From Bog-756 sp963734395 (lineage in GTDB: Bacteria > Actinomycetota > Acidimicrobiia > Acidimicrobiales > RAAP-2): a stretch of DNA of 64,000 nucleotides. Of this stretch, positions 53,626 to 64,000 are shown in pieces (the stretch's first letter is position 1; every line of letters begins with the position of its first letter). The translations under genes were made by a program, and so were the position numbers. The notes under the pieces are model-generated. The model ran no database searches and was not told the origin of the DNA. It was given only the letters and a program-made list of their open reading frames with translations. The stretch lies in NCBI GenBank assembly GCA_963734395.1, contig CAVTGY010000002.1, positions 434,001 to 498,000 on the forward strand, written 5' to 3'.

Positions 53626-54101
53626 TCACCAGGAACGCCGCCACCCAGCCGGCCCCGGTGGTCCTGCGGATCGGCGAGGTGGCCAAGCTGACCGGGCTGA
53701 CCACCCGCACCCTCCGGTACTGGGAGGAGCTGGGGCTCATCCGCCCCAGCAGCTACCGGGGGAGCGGTGAGCGCCTCTACTCGCAGACCGACATGGCCCG
53801 GGTGACCCGGATCCGCGAGCTCCAGGAACTGTTGGGGTTCTCGCTGGCCGAGGTCCGTGTGGTGCTCGACACCGAGGACATCGACGTGCTCGATCGGGTG
53901 CGGTCCGAGTACCGGTGGGGCGACTCCTCCCCGGAGCGACGGCGAGCGCTGCTCGACGAGGCCATCGAGGCCAACCAGAAGCTGTTGGAGCGCCTCGACG
54001 ACACCCTGGCCCGGATCGGCGCCTTCCGCGAGGAACGGGCGGCCAAGTCCATCCGGTTGCGGGAGGCCCGCCGCGAGTTGGACGACGATGCGGACGGGTG
54101 A
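53622..54101 (+). CDS. MerR-family transcriptional regulator
   Basis: 159 residues. ATG 53622 overlaps the MFS stop as ATGA, with GGAGGCGGG just upstream. VLRIGEVAKLTGLTTRTLRY and WEELGLIRPSSYRGSGERLY are the winged HTH of MerR, and LQELLGFSLAEVRVVLDTED begins the dimerisation helix. The C-terminal part is a helical, charged segment without any Cys, so it is not a thiol-type metal sensor; a drug or oxidised compound is a better guess. It probably controls its own operon through the ACGT-rich region at 51693-51724. The reading frame is intact. Confidence 0.9.
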   Translation: MITRNAATQPAPVVLRIGEVAKLTGLTTRTLRYWEELGLIRPSSYRGSGERLYSQTDMARVTRIRELQELLGFSLAEVRVVLDTEDIDVLDRVRSEYRWGDSSPERRRALLDEAIEANQKLLERLDDTLARIGAFREERAAKSIRLREARRELDDDADG

Positions 54102-54185
54102 CCGTCTCCCTACAGTGACCTGACTGCCGGGTGGCATCGGCACCCTGGCATGCACCCCTCACCACAGATAGGAGCCCCACCAGCG

Positions 54186-54931
54186 ATGAATGACGCGATG
54201 AGAGCAGAGACGGTGGAGATCACCGGTGACGGTGGTGACGCAGATCGAGGCCTATCTGGCCCAACCTGTCGACAGGCCACCCGACCGGAGGGGTGGTGGT
54301 CATCCACCACATGCCGGGCTACGACGAGGCCACCAAGGAGATCACCCGGAGGTTTGCCGCCCAGGGCTACCTGGCCGTCTGCCCGAACCTCTATTTCCGC
54401 GAGGCTCCCGGGCGCCAGCCCCGAGGATGCGGCCGCCGCCGCCCGGGCGCAAGGTGGTGTGCCCGACCCCCGGCTGGTCGGCGACGTGGGCGGTGCCGCC
54501 GCCTATCTCCGATCGCTTCCTCAATCCAACGGCAAGGTGGCGACGATCGGTTACTGCTCGGGCGGCCGGCAGTCCTTCCTGGCCGCCTGCAGCCTTGACC
54601 TCGATGCCGCCATCGACTGCTACGGCGCCTTCGTCATCGCCCCCCCACCCGAAGGGCTCGGGCTCAAGATCGAGCCGATCGTCGACCGGGCCAAGGATCT
54701 GTCGTGCCCGTTGCTGGGCCTGTTCGGCGCCGAGGACCAGCACCCCTCACCGGCGGAGGTCGCCGAGCTCGAAGCAGGTGCTCACCGACCTCGGCAAGGA
54801 GTTCGAGTTCCACACCTATGAGGACGCCGGCCACGCCTTCTTCGCCGTCAACCGACCCAACTACCGTCCCGAGGCGGCCAGCCGAAGGGTGGCAGCGGAT
54901 CTGGGAGTTCCTCGCCCGCACCCTCGGCTAG
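54186..54931 (+). CDS. dienelactone hydrolase family protein (four or more frame breaks)
   Basis: ATG 54186 opens NDAMRAETVEITGDGGD; then TQIEAYLAQPVDRP; VVIHHMPGYDEATKEITRRF and AQGYLAVCPNLYFREAPG; then AAYLRSLPQSNGKVATIGYC, where the nucleophile Cys stands in GYCSGG; LLGLFGAEDQHPSPAEV with the Asp; FEFHTYEDAGHAFFAVNRPN with the His. These pieces are in three frames, joined by at least four indels, and end at TAG 54931. Dienelactone hydrolases use a Cys-His-Asp triad to open lactones in aromatic degradation. Last gene of the MFS-merR operon. Confidence 0.8.
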
Positions 54932-54987
54932 GTCAGAACGCGAAGGCCCGAGGGCAGGCCCACCGGTTCACCGCCCTCGGGAGGCTG

Positions 54988-55652
54988 CTACTGCAAGGGG
55001 GGCATCGGACCAGGCGGTGGGGGAGCCTGACCGGGCTGCTGCGGGGGGTAATTGGGCGCCGGGGGAGGAGGTGGCGCCTGTCCGGGGGGAGGCGGTGGCG
55101 CCGGGCGGGGCGGGCGGGTAGCCCGGTTGGCGCGGGCGGGTAGCCGCCGGGTGCGGCCGGGTAACCGCCTGGTGCACCCGGATAGCCACCGGGGGGCGTG
55201 GGTGGGTAACCACCGCCGAAGGTGTCCTGATGCCGCCGCCGGGCCCGAGGTACCGGCTGGGCCCCAGCCACAGGATGTAGTAGAAGACCGCCGACACGTA
55301 GGGGATGCACAGCCCCACGGTGAAGGCGGTGCCGTGGCCGAAGCTCTTCGAGACGTCGTTGGCCACGATGATGTAGACGACGAAGAATGCCAGCGAACCG
55401 ATGTACGGGACGATGAGTCATGAGCAGGAACCATCCCCACGTGGTGGGTCGACCGGCCACCTTCAACAACACGATGAAGTTGTAGAAGGGGACGAACCCG
55501 GCCCATCCCGGTTGTCCCGGCCTTGATGAACGTGCCGTACAGCCCGAGCGAGTACCAGTACGTAGAAGACGATGCCGAGGACGAGGATACACCACGCCGG
55601 CACCACCGTGGCCCGTCGTCGTGGTGTAGGTCGCTGCCAGTAGGTGTCCCAT
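54988..55652 (-). CDS. DUF5684-type membrane protein with Pro/Gly-rich tail (several frame breaks)
   Basis: GAGGGGGAACC precedes ATG 55652. A first helix (CILVLGIVFYVLVLA) is one frame over. Then GQPGWAGFVPFYNFIVLLKV AGRPTTWGWFLL, the signature loop of DUF5684, and in another frame VYIIVANDVSKSFGHGTAFT and PYVSAVFYYILWLGPSRYLG. The tail is rich in Pro, Gly, Ala and Tyr (for example PPQQPGQAPPPPGPMPPLQ) and ends at TAG 54988. The family, often misnamed signal peptidase, is of unknown function. The low-complexity GC tail probably adds indels. Confidence 0.65.
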
Positions 55653-55875
55653 GGTTCCCCCTCGGGAGTCGACGTGTTCCTACACGTGCACGCCATCCCT
55701 TGATAGCACCTCTGCATCTGCCGCGGGGTGATGCCAGGACCCGAGCGGACCATGACGCCGATCAGGGGTTTCTGTGCCGGTCACACCACCTGAGTAGGGT
55801 CCGACATCGTGCTGCAGTTTACACGCACGCCTGACCGCATGTGTCGAGGCGACCGAAAGACCGTAGGTTCGGAGG
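55653..55875. other. divergent region between the DUF5684 gene and recC
   Basis: 223 bp with no protein-like frame. It must contain the promoters of both genes. No strong palindrome was noticed. Confidence 0.4.
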
Positions 55876-58800
55876 ATGCTGTACATCCATCGGTCTGAGC
55901 GGGCCGACGCTCTGGTCGATGTGTTGGGAGGTCTGCTTGCAGAAGCCACTCGGACGACGTCATGCAGGCCGAGGTGGTCGCCGTCCCCTCCCGCGGCATC
56001 GAGCGGTGGCTGATGCAGCGGCTGTCGGACCGCCTGGGCACAAGCACCGAAGGTGCCGACGGCGTGTGCGCCAACATCGACTTCCCGTTTCCGGGAACGC
56101 TGGTCGGCCAGGCCCTGGCCTCGGCGTCGGGCGTCGATCCCGACACCGACCCCTGGCGCCCGGAGCGGTCGGTGTGGCCGCTGCTCGACGTCGTCGACAA
56201 CCACCTCGACGAGCCCTGGCTCGCCCCGCTGGCCGGCCACCTGCGGAACGCCGGTCCGCCCGGTGCAACTGCGCCGCTTCGCCACCGTCCGCCACGTCGC
56301 CGACCTCTACGACCGCTACAGCGTCCACCGTCCCGAGATGCTGCGGTCGTGGGCCTCCGGTCAGAACCAGGGAACCACCCCCGAGGGCCGGTGGCAGGCG
56401 GATCTGTGGCGTCAGCTTACGAGAACGGATCGGGACCCCGAGCCCGGCCGAACGGCTGGCTCGAGGCGTGCAGCTCGCTCCGGACGGACGCCACGCTCTC
56501 CGACCTGCCCGGAGAGGTTCTCGCTGTTCGGCCTGACCCGCCTTCCCGCCAGCTACCTCGACGTGTTGGGAGCACTGGCCGCCCAGCACGGACGTCCACC
56601 TCTTCTTGTTGCACCCGTCGCCGGTCCTCTGGGACGAAGCTGGCCGACCAACGAGCCCCCGCGGCGCCTGCGTCGGGTCGACGATCCCACCGCCGGACTG
56701 ACCGCCAACCCGCTTCTCGGATCGTGGGGTCGCGACGCCAGGGAGATGCAGCTGGTTCTGGCCTCCACCGGCGAGAGTGGGCGTGGACGACCACCAGCCG
56801 CGGCCGGAGGCGGCGCCACATCCGTGCTGCAACGGATCCAGGGTGACATCCACGCCGACCGGTCACCACCCGGCGCTCCGCTCCCCGGCCACCAGGACAC
56901 CCGGGCGGTCCTCGACCCGAACGACCGCAGCATCCAGGTCCACGCCTGTCACGGCCGGGCCCGACAGGTCGAGGTCCTGCGCGACGCCATGCTCCACCTG
57001 CTCGAGGACGATCCCGATCTCGAGCCCCGCGACATCGTCGTCATGTGCCCCGACATCGAAACCTTCGCTCCGCTCATCGACGCCACCTTCGGGGCCGCCG
57101 ATCCCGCTGACGACGAGGAGGTCGGCGTTCGGCATCTCCCCGATCTCCGGGTGCGACTCGCCGACCGCTCGCTGCGCCAGACCAACCCGATCCTCGGCGT
57201 GGTGGCCCGGCTCCTCGAGCTGGCGACGGCTCGGGTGACCGCCTCCCAGGTCCTCGACCTGGCCGGCCGGGACCCGGTCCGCAGGCGGTTCGGCTTCGAC
57301 GACGACGACCTGGCGCGCCTCGAGGAGTGGGTGGTGGGCTCGGGCATCCGTTGGGGTCTCGACGCCGAGCGCCGGGCCCCCTTCGGGCTCGAAGGGCTCG
57401 AGGCCAACACCTGGCGGGCGGGACTGGACCGCACGCTGCTCGGGGTGACCATGGCCGACGAGGGCCAGCGCCTCGTCGGTGGCGTCGTCCCCCTCGACGA
57501 CGTCGACAGCGGTGACATCGACCTGGTGGGCCGGTTCGCCGAGTTCGTCGACCGGCTCGACGCGGCGGTCACTTCGCTGGGTCGAGCGCCAGTCGGTCGG
57601 ACGCCTGGGCGACATCGATCGCGGTGGCCGCCGACGCCCTCACCGCGACGTCGGATGGGGACGCCTGGCAGCGCCAGCAACTTCAGCGTCTGCTCGACGA
57701 CCTGACCGCCGAGGCCACCCTGGACGACGCGGTGGCCGAGATCGTCCTCGACCCGGGCGACGTCGTCTCCCTCCTCGCCGACCGGCTCCGGGGAGCGCCC
57801 CACCCGGGCCAACTTCCGGACCGGTCACCTCACCATCTGCACGCTGGTGCCGATGCGCTCGGTACCCCACCGGGTGGTGTGCCTGCTCGGCCTCGACGAC
57901 GGGGCGTTCCCCCGGGTGAGCGAGCGCGACGGCGACGACCTCATCCTGGCCGACCCCTATGTGGGCGATCGCGATCCGAGGAGCGAGGACCGCCAGCTCC
58001 TCCTCGACGCCCTCCTGGCCGCCACCGAGCACCTGGTCATCACCTATACGGGTCGCGACGAGCGCACCAATCTCGAACGCCCGCCGGCCGTGCCGGTCGG
58101 CGAGCTCCTCGACGTCGTCGACCGCACCGTGCGCACCGAGGACGGAACCCCGGCTCGCGACCGGCATCGTCGTGCACCACCCGCTCCAGCCCTTCGACGT
58201 CCGCAACTTCATGGTCGGCGAGCTCGTCGACGGGCGAGCGTGGAGCTTCGATCCTGTCAACCTCGAAGGAGCGCGGGCGTCGGTGGGAGCCCGCCAGGCG
58301 CCGCCCCCCTTCCTCCCCGGGCTGCTCCCCGACATCGACACCGTCGCCGTCGAGCTCGACGACCTCGACCGGTTCCTGCGCCATCCGGTCCGGGCCTTCC
58401 TCCGCGAGCGGCTCGGGATCCGGCTGACCGCCGGGCCCAGCGACATCGACGACGCCCTGCCCGTCGAGCTCGATGCCCTGGAGCGTTGGGAGATCGGGGA
58501 GCGGCTGTTGGCGGCCCGCATGGCCGGCGCCGACCTCGACGCCTGCGTGGCCGCCGAACGGGCCCGCGGACTGCTGCCCCCGGGAGCGTTGGCCGAGCGG
58601 ATCCTCGACCGGGTGATCGCCGACGTCGAGGTCATCGTCGGCCGCCGCCCTCGACGACGCCGAGCCGACCTCGCTGGACGTGAACGTCACCCTGGACGAC
58701 GGGACCCGCATCGTGGGTACCGTCCCCGACGTCCGAGGCGATGTCGTCCATTCGGTGAGCTTCTCGAGGCTGGGCCCCGACCACCGCCTGAAGGCCTGGT

Positions 58801-59309
58801 TGCGCCTGCTGGCCCTCACCGTCGCCCACCCCGAGCGCCCCTTCGAGGCCCTGACCGTCGGGCGGCTCCGCGAGTCCGGACCGAGCGACTGCTACGTGAG
58901 CATGGCCCGTATCGAGCGCGCTCGACGGCGACGCCGCCGGCCGCGCGGCGACACCGCCACCCGCTACCTCGCCGAGCTGGTCGATCTCTACCGCCGGGGG
59001 ATGCGCGAGCCGCTGCCCATCTACTGCAAGACGTCGGCCGCCTGGGCCCGAGGCTGCGCCCGCCAAACGGTGGTCGCTGGCCGAGAAGCAATGGACCTCG
59101 GAGTACCGATTCCCCAAGGAGGACGCCGACCCTGAGCACAAGACCGTCCTCGGCGCGACGGTCCGGCTTCGGCCGGCTCCTCGACGACCGACCCGCGGCC
59201 CGACGAGAGCGGCGAGGGATGGGACCCCGCCGAGGAGAGCCGGTTCGGCCGCTACGCCCGGCGCCTGTGGTCCGGGCTCTTGGCCCACGAGCAGGTGACC
59301 GATCAATGA
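55876..59309 (+). CDS. recC: exodeoxyribonuclease V subunit gamma, RecC (about a dozen frame breaks)
   Basis: ATG 55876 reads MLYIHRSERADALVDVLGGL, then after a break MQAEVVAVPSRGIERWLMQR and CANIDFPFPGTLVGQALASA. Further pieces: RFATVRHVADLYDRYSVHRP, FGLTRLPASYLDVLGALAAQ, IQVHACHGRARQVEVLRDAM, ARLLELATARVTASQVLDLA, RSVPHRVVCLLGLDDGAFPR and LARADPYVGDRDPRSEDRQL-type residues, HHPLQPFDVRNFMVGELVDG, WSLAEKQWTSEYRFPKEDAD, and SRFGRYARRLWSGLLAHEQV at the end. All are RecC landmarks in the correct order, spread over three frames. RecC holds the 3' strand and scans for Chi. The stop (TGA 59307) overlaps recB. Confidence 0.88.
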
Positions 59310-62300
59310 CGCCGACCGGGAAGGCGGCGGCCGGGCGAGGGGACCGGCGCAGGGACCGGGGGATCCGTGCCCTTCGACTTCGCCGCACCCCTCCCGACCG
59401 GGGTCACGCTGCTCGAGGCCAGCGCCGGCACCGGCAAGACGTTCGCCATCGCCGCGCTCGTGGCCCGATACGTCGCCGAAGGCACGCCCCTCGAACGACT
59501 GCTGGTCATCACCTTCACCCGGATGGCCACGGGAGAGCTCCGCGAACGGGTTCGGGAGCGTCTGGTCACCGCCGCCGAGCGCCTCGTCGGACGTTCTGGA
59601 CGGCGGGCCGCGTCGATCTCGGCCGACGAGGTGCTGCGGGTGTTGGCCGAGGGTCCCCGCGACGAGATCGAGCGGCGCGCCGATCGGCTGGCCAAGGCCG
59701 TCGCCGACTTCGACGCCGCCACCATCGAGACGACCCACGGGTTCTGTCTCCACGTGCTGGTCGGCCTCGGCGTGGCCGGGGACGTCGAGCGCGACGTCAC
59801 CTTCGTGGAGGACGTACGCGATCTGCTCGACGAGGTCGTCGACGATCTCTACATCCGGCGCTTCTGGTCCGACAGGACGCCGCCGCCCGTTCTCCAGGAA
59901 GGTGGCGGTCGAGATCGGCCGGGCCGTGCTCGCGAACCCGTCGGCCGAGATCGTCCCGGCACCCAGCGACGCTCGCAACACCCCGGCCATGCGGGGAAGG
60001 CTGGCTCGCAGGATCAGTGAAGAGATCGAGCGACGCAAGCGGGACGCCCGGCTGATCACCTTCGACGACCTGCTCACCCGGCTCGACGTCGCCCTGGCCG
60101 ACGACACCCGGGGCCCGGCGGTGGCCCGCTGGCTGCGCAGCCGTTACGACGTCGCCCTGGTCGACGAGTTCCAGGACACCGACCTGGTTCAGTGGGACAT
60201 CATGCGCCGGGCCTTCGGTATCCGGGGATCGACCCTGGTGCTCATCGGCGATCCGAAGCAGGCCATCTACGCCTTCCGGGGGGCCGACGTCTTCTCCTAC
60301 CTGCAGGCGGCGCGGCGAGGCCACCAATCGGGCCACCCTGGTGACCAACTGGCGCAGCGACCAGGGGCTCATCGACGCCTACGACGCCTTGTTCTCGGGC
60401 AGCCGAGCTCGGCCACGTCGGCATCGGCTACCGCACGGTCGTCGCGGCCGCCCCCAACGCCGACCCCCGTCTGATCGGTGCGCCGGGCGCCCCGCTGCGC
60501 ATCCGGGTCGTCGACCGCAACGACGTGGAGCTGACCGCGAAAGGGCTACGCCCAGCTCAATCCGGCGCGGACCCTGGTGGCCGCCGACCTTGCCGTCGAG
60601 GTGGCGACGCTGCTCGGCTCGGGCGCCGAGATCCACCCGCCGACGGGTCACTCCGAGCCGGTGCGTCCCGGTCACCTGGCCGTGCTGGTGCGGACCAACA
60701 GCCAGGCGCTGACCGTCTGCGAGCGCCCTCCACGACGCCGACATACCCGCGGTGACCAGCGGCTCGGGCAGCGTGTTCGGCACCGAGCCGGCCACCCAGT
60801 GGCTCCGCCTCTTCGACGCGCTGGAGCGGCCCACGGCGCGTGACCGGGCGGCGTCGGCGGCCTTGACCGTCTTCATCGGCTGGAGTGCGGACCAGGTGGC
60901 CACCGCGTCGGACTCGGAGTGGGAGGACCTGCACTGGTTGCTGCACCGATGGGCGGCCATCTTCCGCCACCGGGGGGTGGCCGCCCTCCTCGAGCACGTG
61001 AGTGCCACCCGCCAGCTCCCCGAGCGGCTCCTCGGTCGAACCTCGGGCGAGCGCTTCCTGACCGACCTGCGTCACATCGGCCAGCTCCTCCACGCCGAGG
61101 CAAAGGCGGAGGGCCTCGGGTCCACGGCGATGACCGCCTGGTTGCGCCGCCGGATCGACGAAGCGGACCAGGACACCGACGACGAGGAACGCAGCCGCCG
61201 CCTCGAGTCCGACGCCGAGGCCGTTCAGGTCCTCACCATCCACCGCAGCAAGGGGCTGGAGTTCCCCATCGTCTACTGCCCCTATCTGTGGGACGTCTAC
61301 AGCCCCAAGCCGCAGATCCCGTTGTTCCACGACCCCGACAACCACGACGCCCGCACCATCGACGTCGGGGAGCGGGCGACGACCCGGGTTCGAGCGCCAC
61401 TGCGCCCTGCACCTGGACGAGCAGCGGGGCGAGGACGTCCGACTCCTCTACGTGGCCCTGACCCGGGCGCGCCACCAGGCGGTGGTGTGGTGGGCCGGTA
61501 CATGGCAGAGCCACGATTCGCCGCTGTCCCGCCTGCTGTTCGACCGGGACGAGGACGGGGTGGTGGCACTCGGAGGGCTCCCCACCGCCATCTGACGCCG
61601 AGGCGGTCGCCCGATTCGAGGAGCTGGCCACCGCCTGTCGCGGTCAGATCAGTGTCGAGCGGGTCACCGCCGGCATCGAGGCGCGCTGGTCCGGCCCGGA
61701 TCTCGCCGCGCCGGTCCTGGCGACCGACGTATTCGACCGCACGCTCGACGAACGGTGGCGACGCACCTCGTACAGCGGGATCACCGCGGGGACCCACGAC
61801 GCCCGGGTGGGCAGTGAGCCCGAGGAGCGACGTCGTCGACGACGAGGTCGTCGTCGGCCCCGCGCTTCATCGGCCGACGAGGCGGGGTGGGGCGGAGGAC
61901 GACCTGGCGCGACCTGGCCGCTGCCGTTGGCCGACCTGCCCGGCGGTGTCCACGTCGGAACGTTGATCCACCGGGTGCTCGAGGGCGTCGACTTCGCGGC
62001 CGGCGACCTCGACACCGAGTTCCGAAGCCGGATCGAGGCCGAGCTCGCGTTGCGCAGGATCGAGCTGGGTGACCCTGACGCCTGGGCGTCGGGTCTGCGG
62101 ACCATGATCGAGACTCCGCTCGGGCCGATGGTCGATGAGCTGGCGTTCCGCGACTTCGGGCGCGGCGATCGGCTCGACGAGATGGACTTCGAGCTCCCCC
62201 TCATCGGCGGCAACACGCCGTCAGGCGAACTGTCGGTCGTCCGACATCGCCGATGTGCTGCGAACCCATGTGCAGTGCTGACGATGTCCTCGCCGGCTAC

Positions 62301-62742
62301 GCCGAACGCCTGGCCGACCCCTCGCTCGACCGGACCTTGCGCGGCTATCTCAGCGGCAGTCTCGACCTGGTGCTCCGCCTCCCCGGGCCGCGCTTCGCGG
62401 TCGTCGACTACAAGACCAACCGCCTCGGCGGATCGCGAGACCACGACGCCCAGCGCCTGGCACTATCGCCCCGCCGCGCTCACCGCCGAGATGTACCGGG
62501 CCCACTACCCGCTCCAGGCCCTGCTGTACACGGTTGCCCTCCACCGCTATCTGAGGTGGCGGCTCCCGGGCTACGACCCCGGACGCAACTTGGCCGGCGC
62601 CCTCTACCTGTTCGTGCGGGGAATGAGCAGCCCCGCATTCCCCCGGGTCGGTGACCGGCCGTGTGGCGTGTGGTCGTGGCGACCGCCGCCGGCGCTCGTC
62701 GAGTCGCTCAGCGACCTCTTCGACCGGGGCCGACAACGGTGA
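59306..62742 (+). CDS. recB: exodeoxyribonuclease V subunit beta, RecB (about ten frame breaks)
   Basis: ATG 59306 overlaps the recC stop (ATGA). VTLLEASAGTGKTFAIAALV is Walker A, DATTIETTHGFCLHVL-type residues motif Ic, and DVALVDEFQDTDLVQWDIMR plus LIGDPKQAIYAFRGAD motifs II and III. HRSKGLEFPIVYCPYLWDVY is motif V, LYVALTRARHQAVVWW motif VI. The nuclease domain keeps GSLDLVLRLPG and FAVVDYKTNRLGG, with the Asp-x-Lys site. The pieces are in order but in alternating frames. RecB is the 3'-5' helicase and the only nuclease of RecBCD. Stop TGA at 62740 overlaps recD. Confidence 0.9.
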
Positions 62743-64000
62743 TGCTGCTCCCCGACCGCGATCCCTACGACGTCGGGTTGGCCCGGCGGGCCGGCGGGCT
62801 CCTGCGGTGTTCAACCGAGGCGGGCGTGCTCGGCGGCGGCGGACGTCCACGTGGCCCTGCGACTCGGGGCGCTGGCCGGGACGGACGACGAGTGGGTGCT
62901 GCTGGGCGCGGCCCTGGCCGTGCGCTGCCCACGGCTGGGCCATGTGTGCGTGGATCTGACCACCGTTCGCTCCACGGTGAGCGCCGACGCCGACGATCGG
63001 GTGGACCTCCATGCCCTGCCCTGGCCGGGCGCGCGACGAGTGGGTCGACCGGATGCGCGGCCAGTCCGCTGGTGGGCGAGGATCGCCCGTTGCGTCTCGA
63101 GGGCGCCCGGCTGTACCTGGACCGGTACTGGTCGGCGGAGTGCGACGTGGCTGCCGATCTGTTGGCTCGGGCGACGCTGCCGGTCGACGGCGTGGATATC
63201 GAGGTCCTTGCGTCACGGCCTCGGCGCCCTGTTCGACGGGGACGAGGAGCCCGATCTCCAACGGCTGGCCGCGGCAGCCGGCCGTTCTGCGCGGCATGTC
63301 GATCATCGCCGGGGGACCGGGTACCGGCAAGACGACGACCGTCGCCCGTGTTCTGGCGCTCATCGACGAGCAGGCGTCCGCCGCCGGTCGGCGACCGCCC
63401 CTGGTCGCCCTGGCCGCCCCCACCGGCAAGGCCGCGGCCCGACTCGAGGAGGCGGTCAAAGAAGAGGCGCAGCGCCTCCCGATCTCCGCCGAGCAACGGG
63501 GCCGGCTCCTCGGTCTCCAGGGTCAGACCCTCCACCGGCTGCTGGGCTGGAGCCCGAATCACACCCGGTTCCGCCACCACCGGCTCAACCGGCTCGCCCA
63601 CGACGTGGTGGTGGTGGACGAGACCTCCATGGTGTCGCTTTCGCTCATGGCCCGGTTGGTCGAGGCCGTGCGTCCCGACGGCCGGTTGGTCCTCCTCGGC
63701 GATCCCGAGCAGCTGTCTTCGGTGGAGGCGGGTGCGGTGCTCGGCGACCTGGTCGGGCCCGGCCACCTCGGGCCTGCGCATGCGGGAACCGGCGCGGCGG
63801 ACGCTGACCGAGGCCACCGGCCAGGAGCCCGAGGCGACCGCGCCCGATCCCGATACGCCGATCGGCGACGGCATCGTGGTGCTCCGGCGGGTCCACCGCT
63901 TCGGCGGGGCCATCGCCAACCTGGCCGACGCCATCCGGCAGGGCGACGCCGATGCCACGTTGGCACTTCTCCAACAGGAGGCGGGCCGAGGTCCACTGGC
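62742..64000 (+). CDS. recD: exodeoxyribonuclease V subunit alpha, RecD, truncated by the right edge (several frame breaks)
   Basis: ATG 62742 overlaps the recB stop as TGATG. DRDPYDVGLARRAG is the N-terminus; VHVALRLGALAGTDDEWVLL follows in another frame. From 63296 one frame stays open: MSIIAGGPGTGKTTTVARVL (Walker A), LAAPTGKAAARLEEAVKEEA, LQGQTLHRLLGWSPNHTRFR, VVVVDETSMVSLSLMARLVE (motif II) and LLGDPEQLSSVEAGAVLGDL (motif III). The window ends in the helicase domain. RecD is the fast 5'-3' helicase of RecBCD. Gene order recC-recB-recD is as in mycobacteria. Confidence 0.88.
   Translation, partial: MLLPDRDPYDVGLARRAGGLLRCSTEAGVLGGGGRPRGPATRGAGRDGRRVGAAGRGPGRALPTAGPCVRGSDHRSLHGERRRRRSGGPPCPALAGRATSGSTGCAASPLVGEDRPLRLEGARLYLDRYWSAECDVAADLLARATLPVDGVDIEVLASRPRRPVRRGRGARSPTAGRGSRPFCAACRSSPGDRVPARRRPSPVFWRSSTSRRPPPVGDRPWSPWPPPPARPRPDSRRRSKKRRSASRSPPSNGAGSSVSRVRPSTGCWAGARITPGSATTGSTGSPTTWWWWTRPPWCRFRSWPGWSRPCVPTAGWSSSAIPSSCLRWRRVRCSATWSGPATSGLRMREPARRTLTEATGQEPEATAPDPDTPIGDGIVVLRRVHRFGGAIANLADAIRQGDADATLALLQQEAGRGPL

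Overview
The window reads as a high-GC chromosomal segment of an actinobacterium, probably a poorly sampled lineage. The Acidimicrobiia are my best guess, but the sequence does not prove it. The signs are actinobacterial families: DUF2510 tails, GAP/Sap-type exporter, DUF4234, Rv0631c-type recC-recB-recD order, an ECF41/SigJ sigma factor, and several F420-type flavin/deazaflavin enzymes. Starts are a mix of ATG and GTG, and coupled genes often overlap as ATGA or TGATG. I saw no tRNA, rRNA, CRISPR array, insertion sequence or phage gene.

Layout. 1-9.7 kb: truncated acyltransferase, small enzymes, a glutaredoxin-thioredoxin reductase fusion, a methyltransferase, a YbhN-type membrane protein, then a cyclic-nucleotide pair (class III cyclase followed by an MFS transporter with a C-terminal cNMP-binding domain), then small DUF2510 membrane proteins. 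10-14.4 kb: hydrolase and GAP exporter coupled at one base and ending in a perfect 30-bp palindrome, a CmoM-like methyltransferase, cupin, Ddn-like and VOC proteins. 14.5-20.3 kb: a block of four exported proteins (YVTN/YncE-like propeller with PKD and Ig modules, RCC1 propeller with the same Ig module, pentapeptide-repeat protein, GH18). 20.3-29.3 kb: F420/PPOX protein, methyltransferase, lipoprotein, broken large membrane protein, SRPBCC, MFS, nitroreductase, serine hydrolase, COG4705 membrane protein. 29.4-36.5 kb: SRAP (HMCES/YedK) protein, APC permease, hydrolase, DAO-type oxidase, then a Tat-signal/DUF4331/small-protein operon. 36.9-43.6 kb: FMN reductase, Tag glycosylase, PPOX protein, class V aminotransferase facing PdxH, acyl-CoA dehydrogenase, thioesterase, F420-type LLM oxidoreductase. 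43.6-55.7 kb: unknown proteins, an unusual FtsH-like protease, a lipoprotein, SigJ coupled to a phytoene-desaturase-like oxidoreductase, and divergently an MFS-MerR-dienelactone hydrolase operon. 55.9-64 kb: recC-recB-recD, running off the right edge.

Two cautions. First, many genes are split over two or more frames although their protein sequence stays well conserved across the breaks. This is occasional on the left and very dense right of about 41.9 kb (recC alone needs about a dozen frame changes). It looks more like uncorrected indels in the assembly than gene decay, so I give the whole-gene span and mark the breaks. Second, nothing was searched: family names come from motifs I recognise.

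Working together: the best-supported functional units are the cyclase plus cNMP-binding transporter, the sigJ-oxidoreductase pair facing the MFS-MerR-hydrolase operon across an ACGT-rich palindromic region, the DUF4331 operon, and recCBD for double-strand-break repair.
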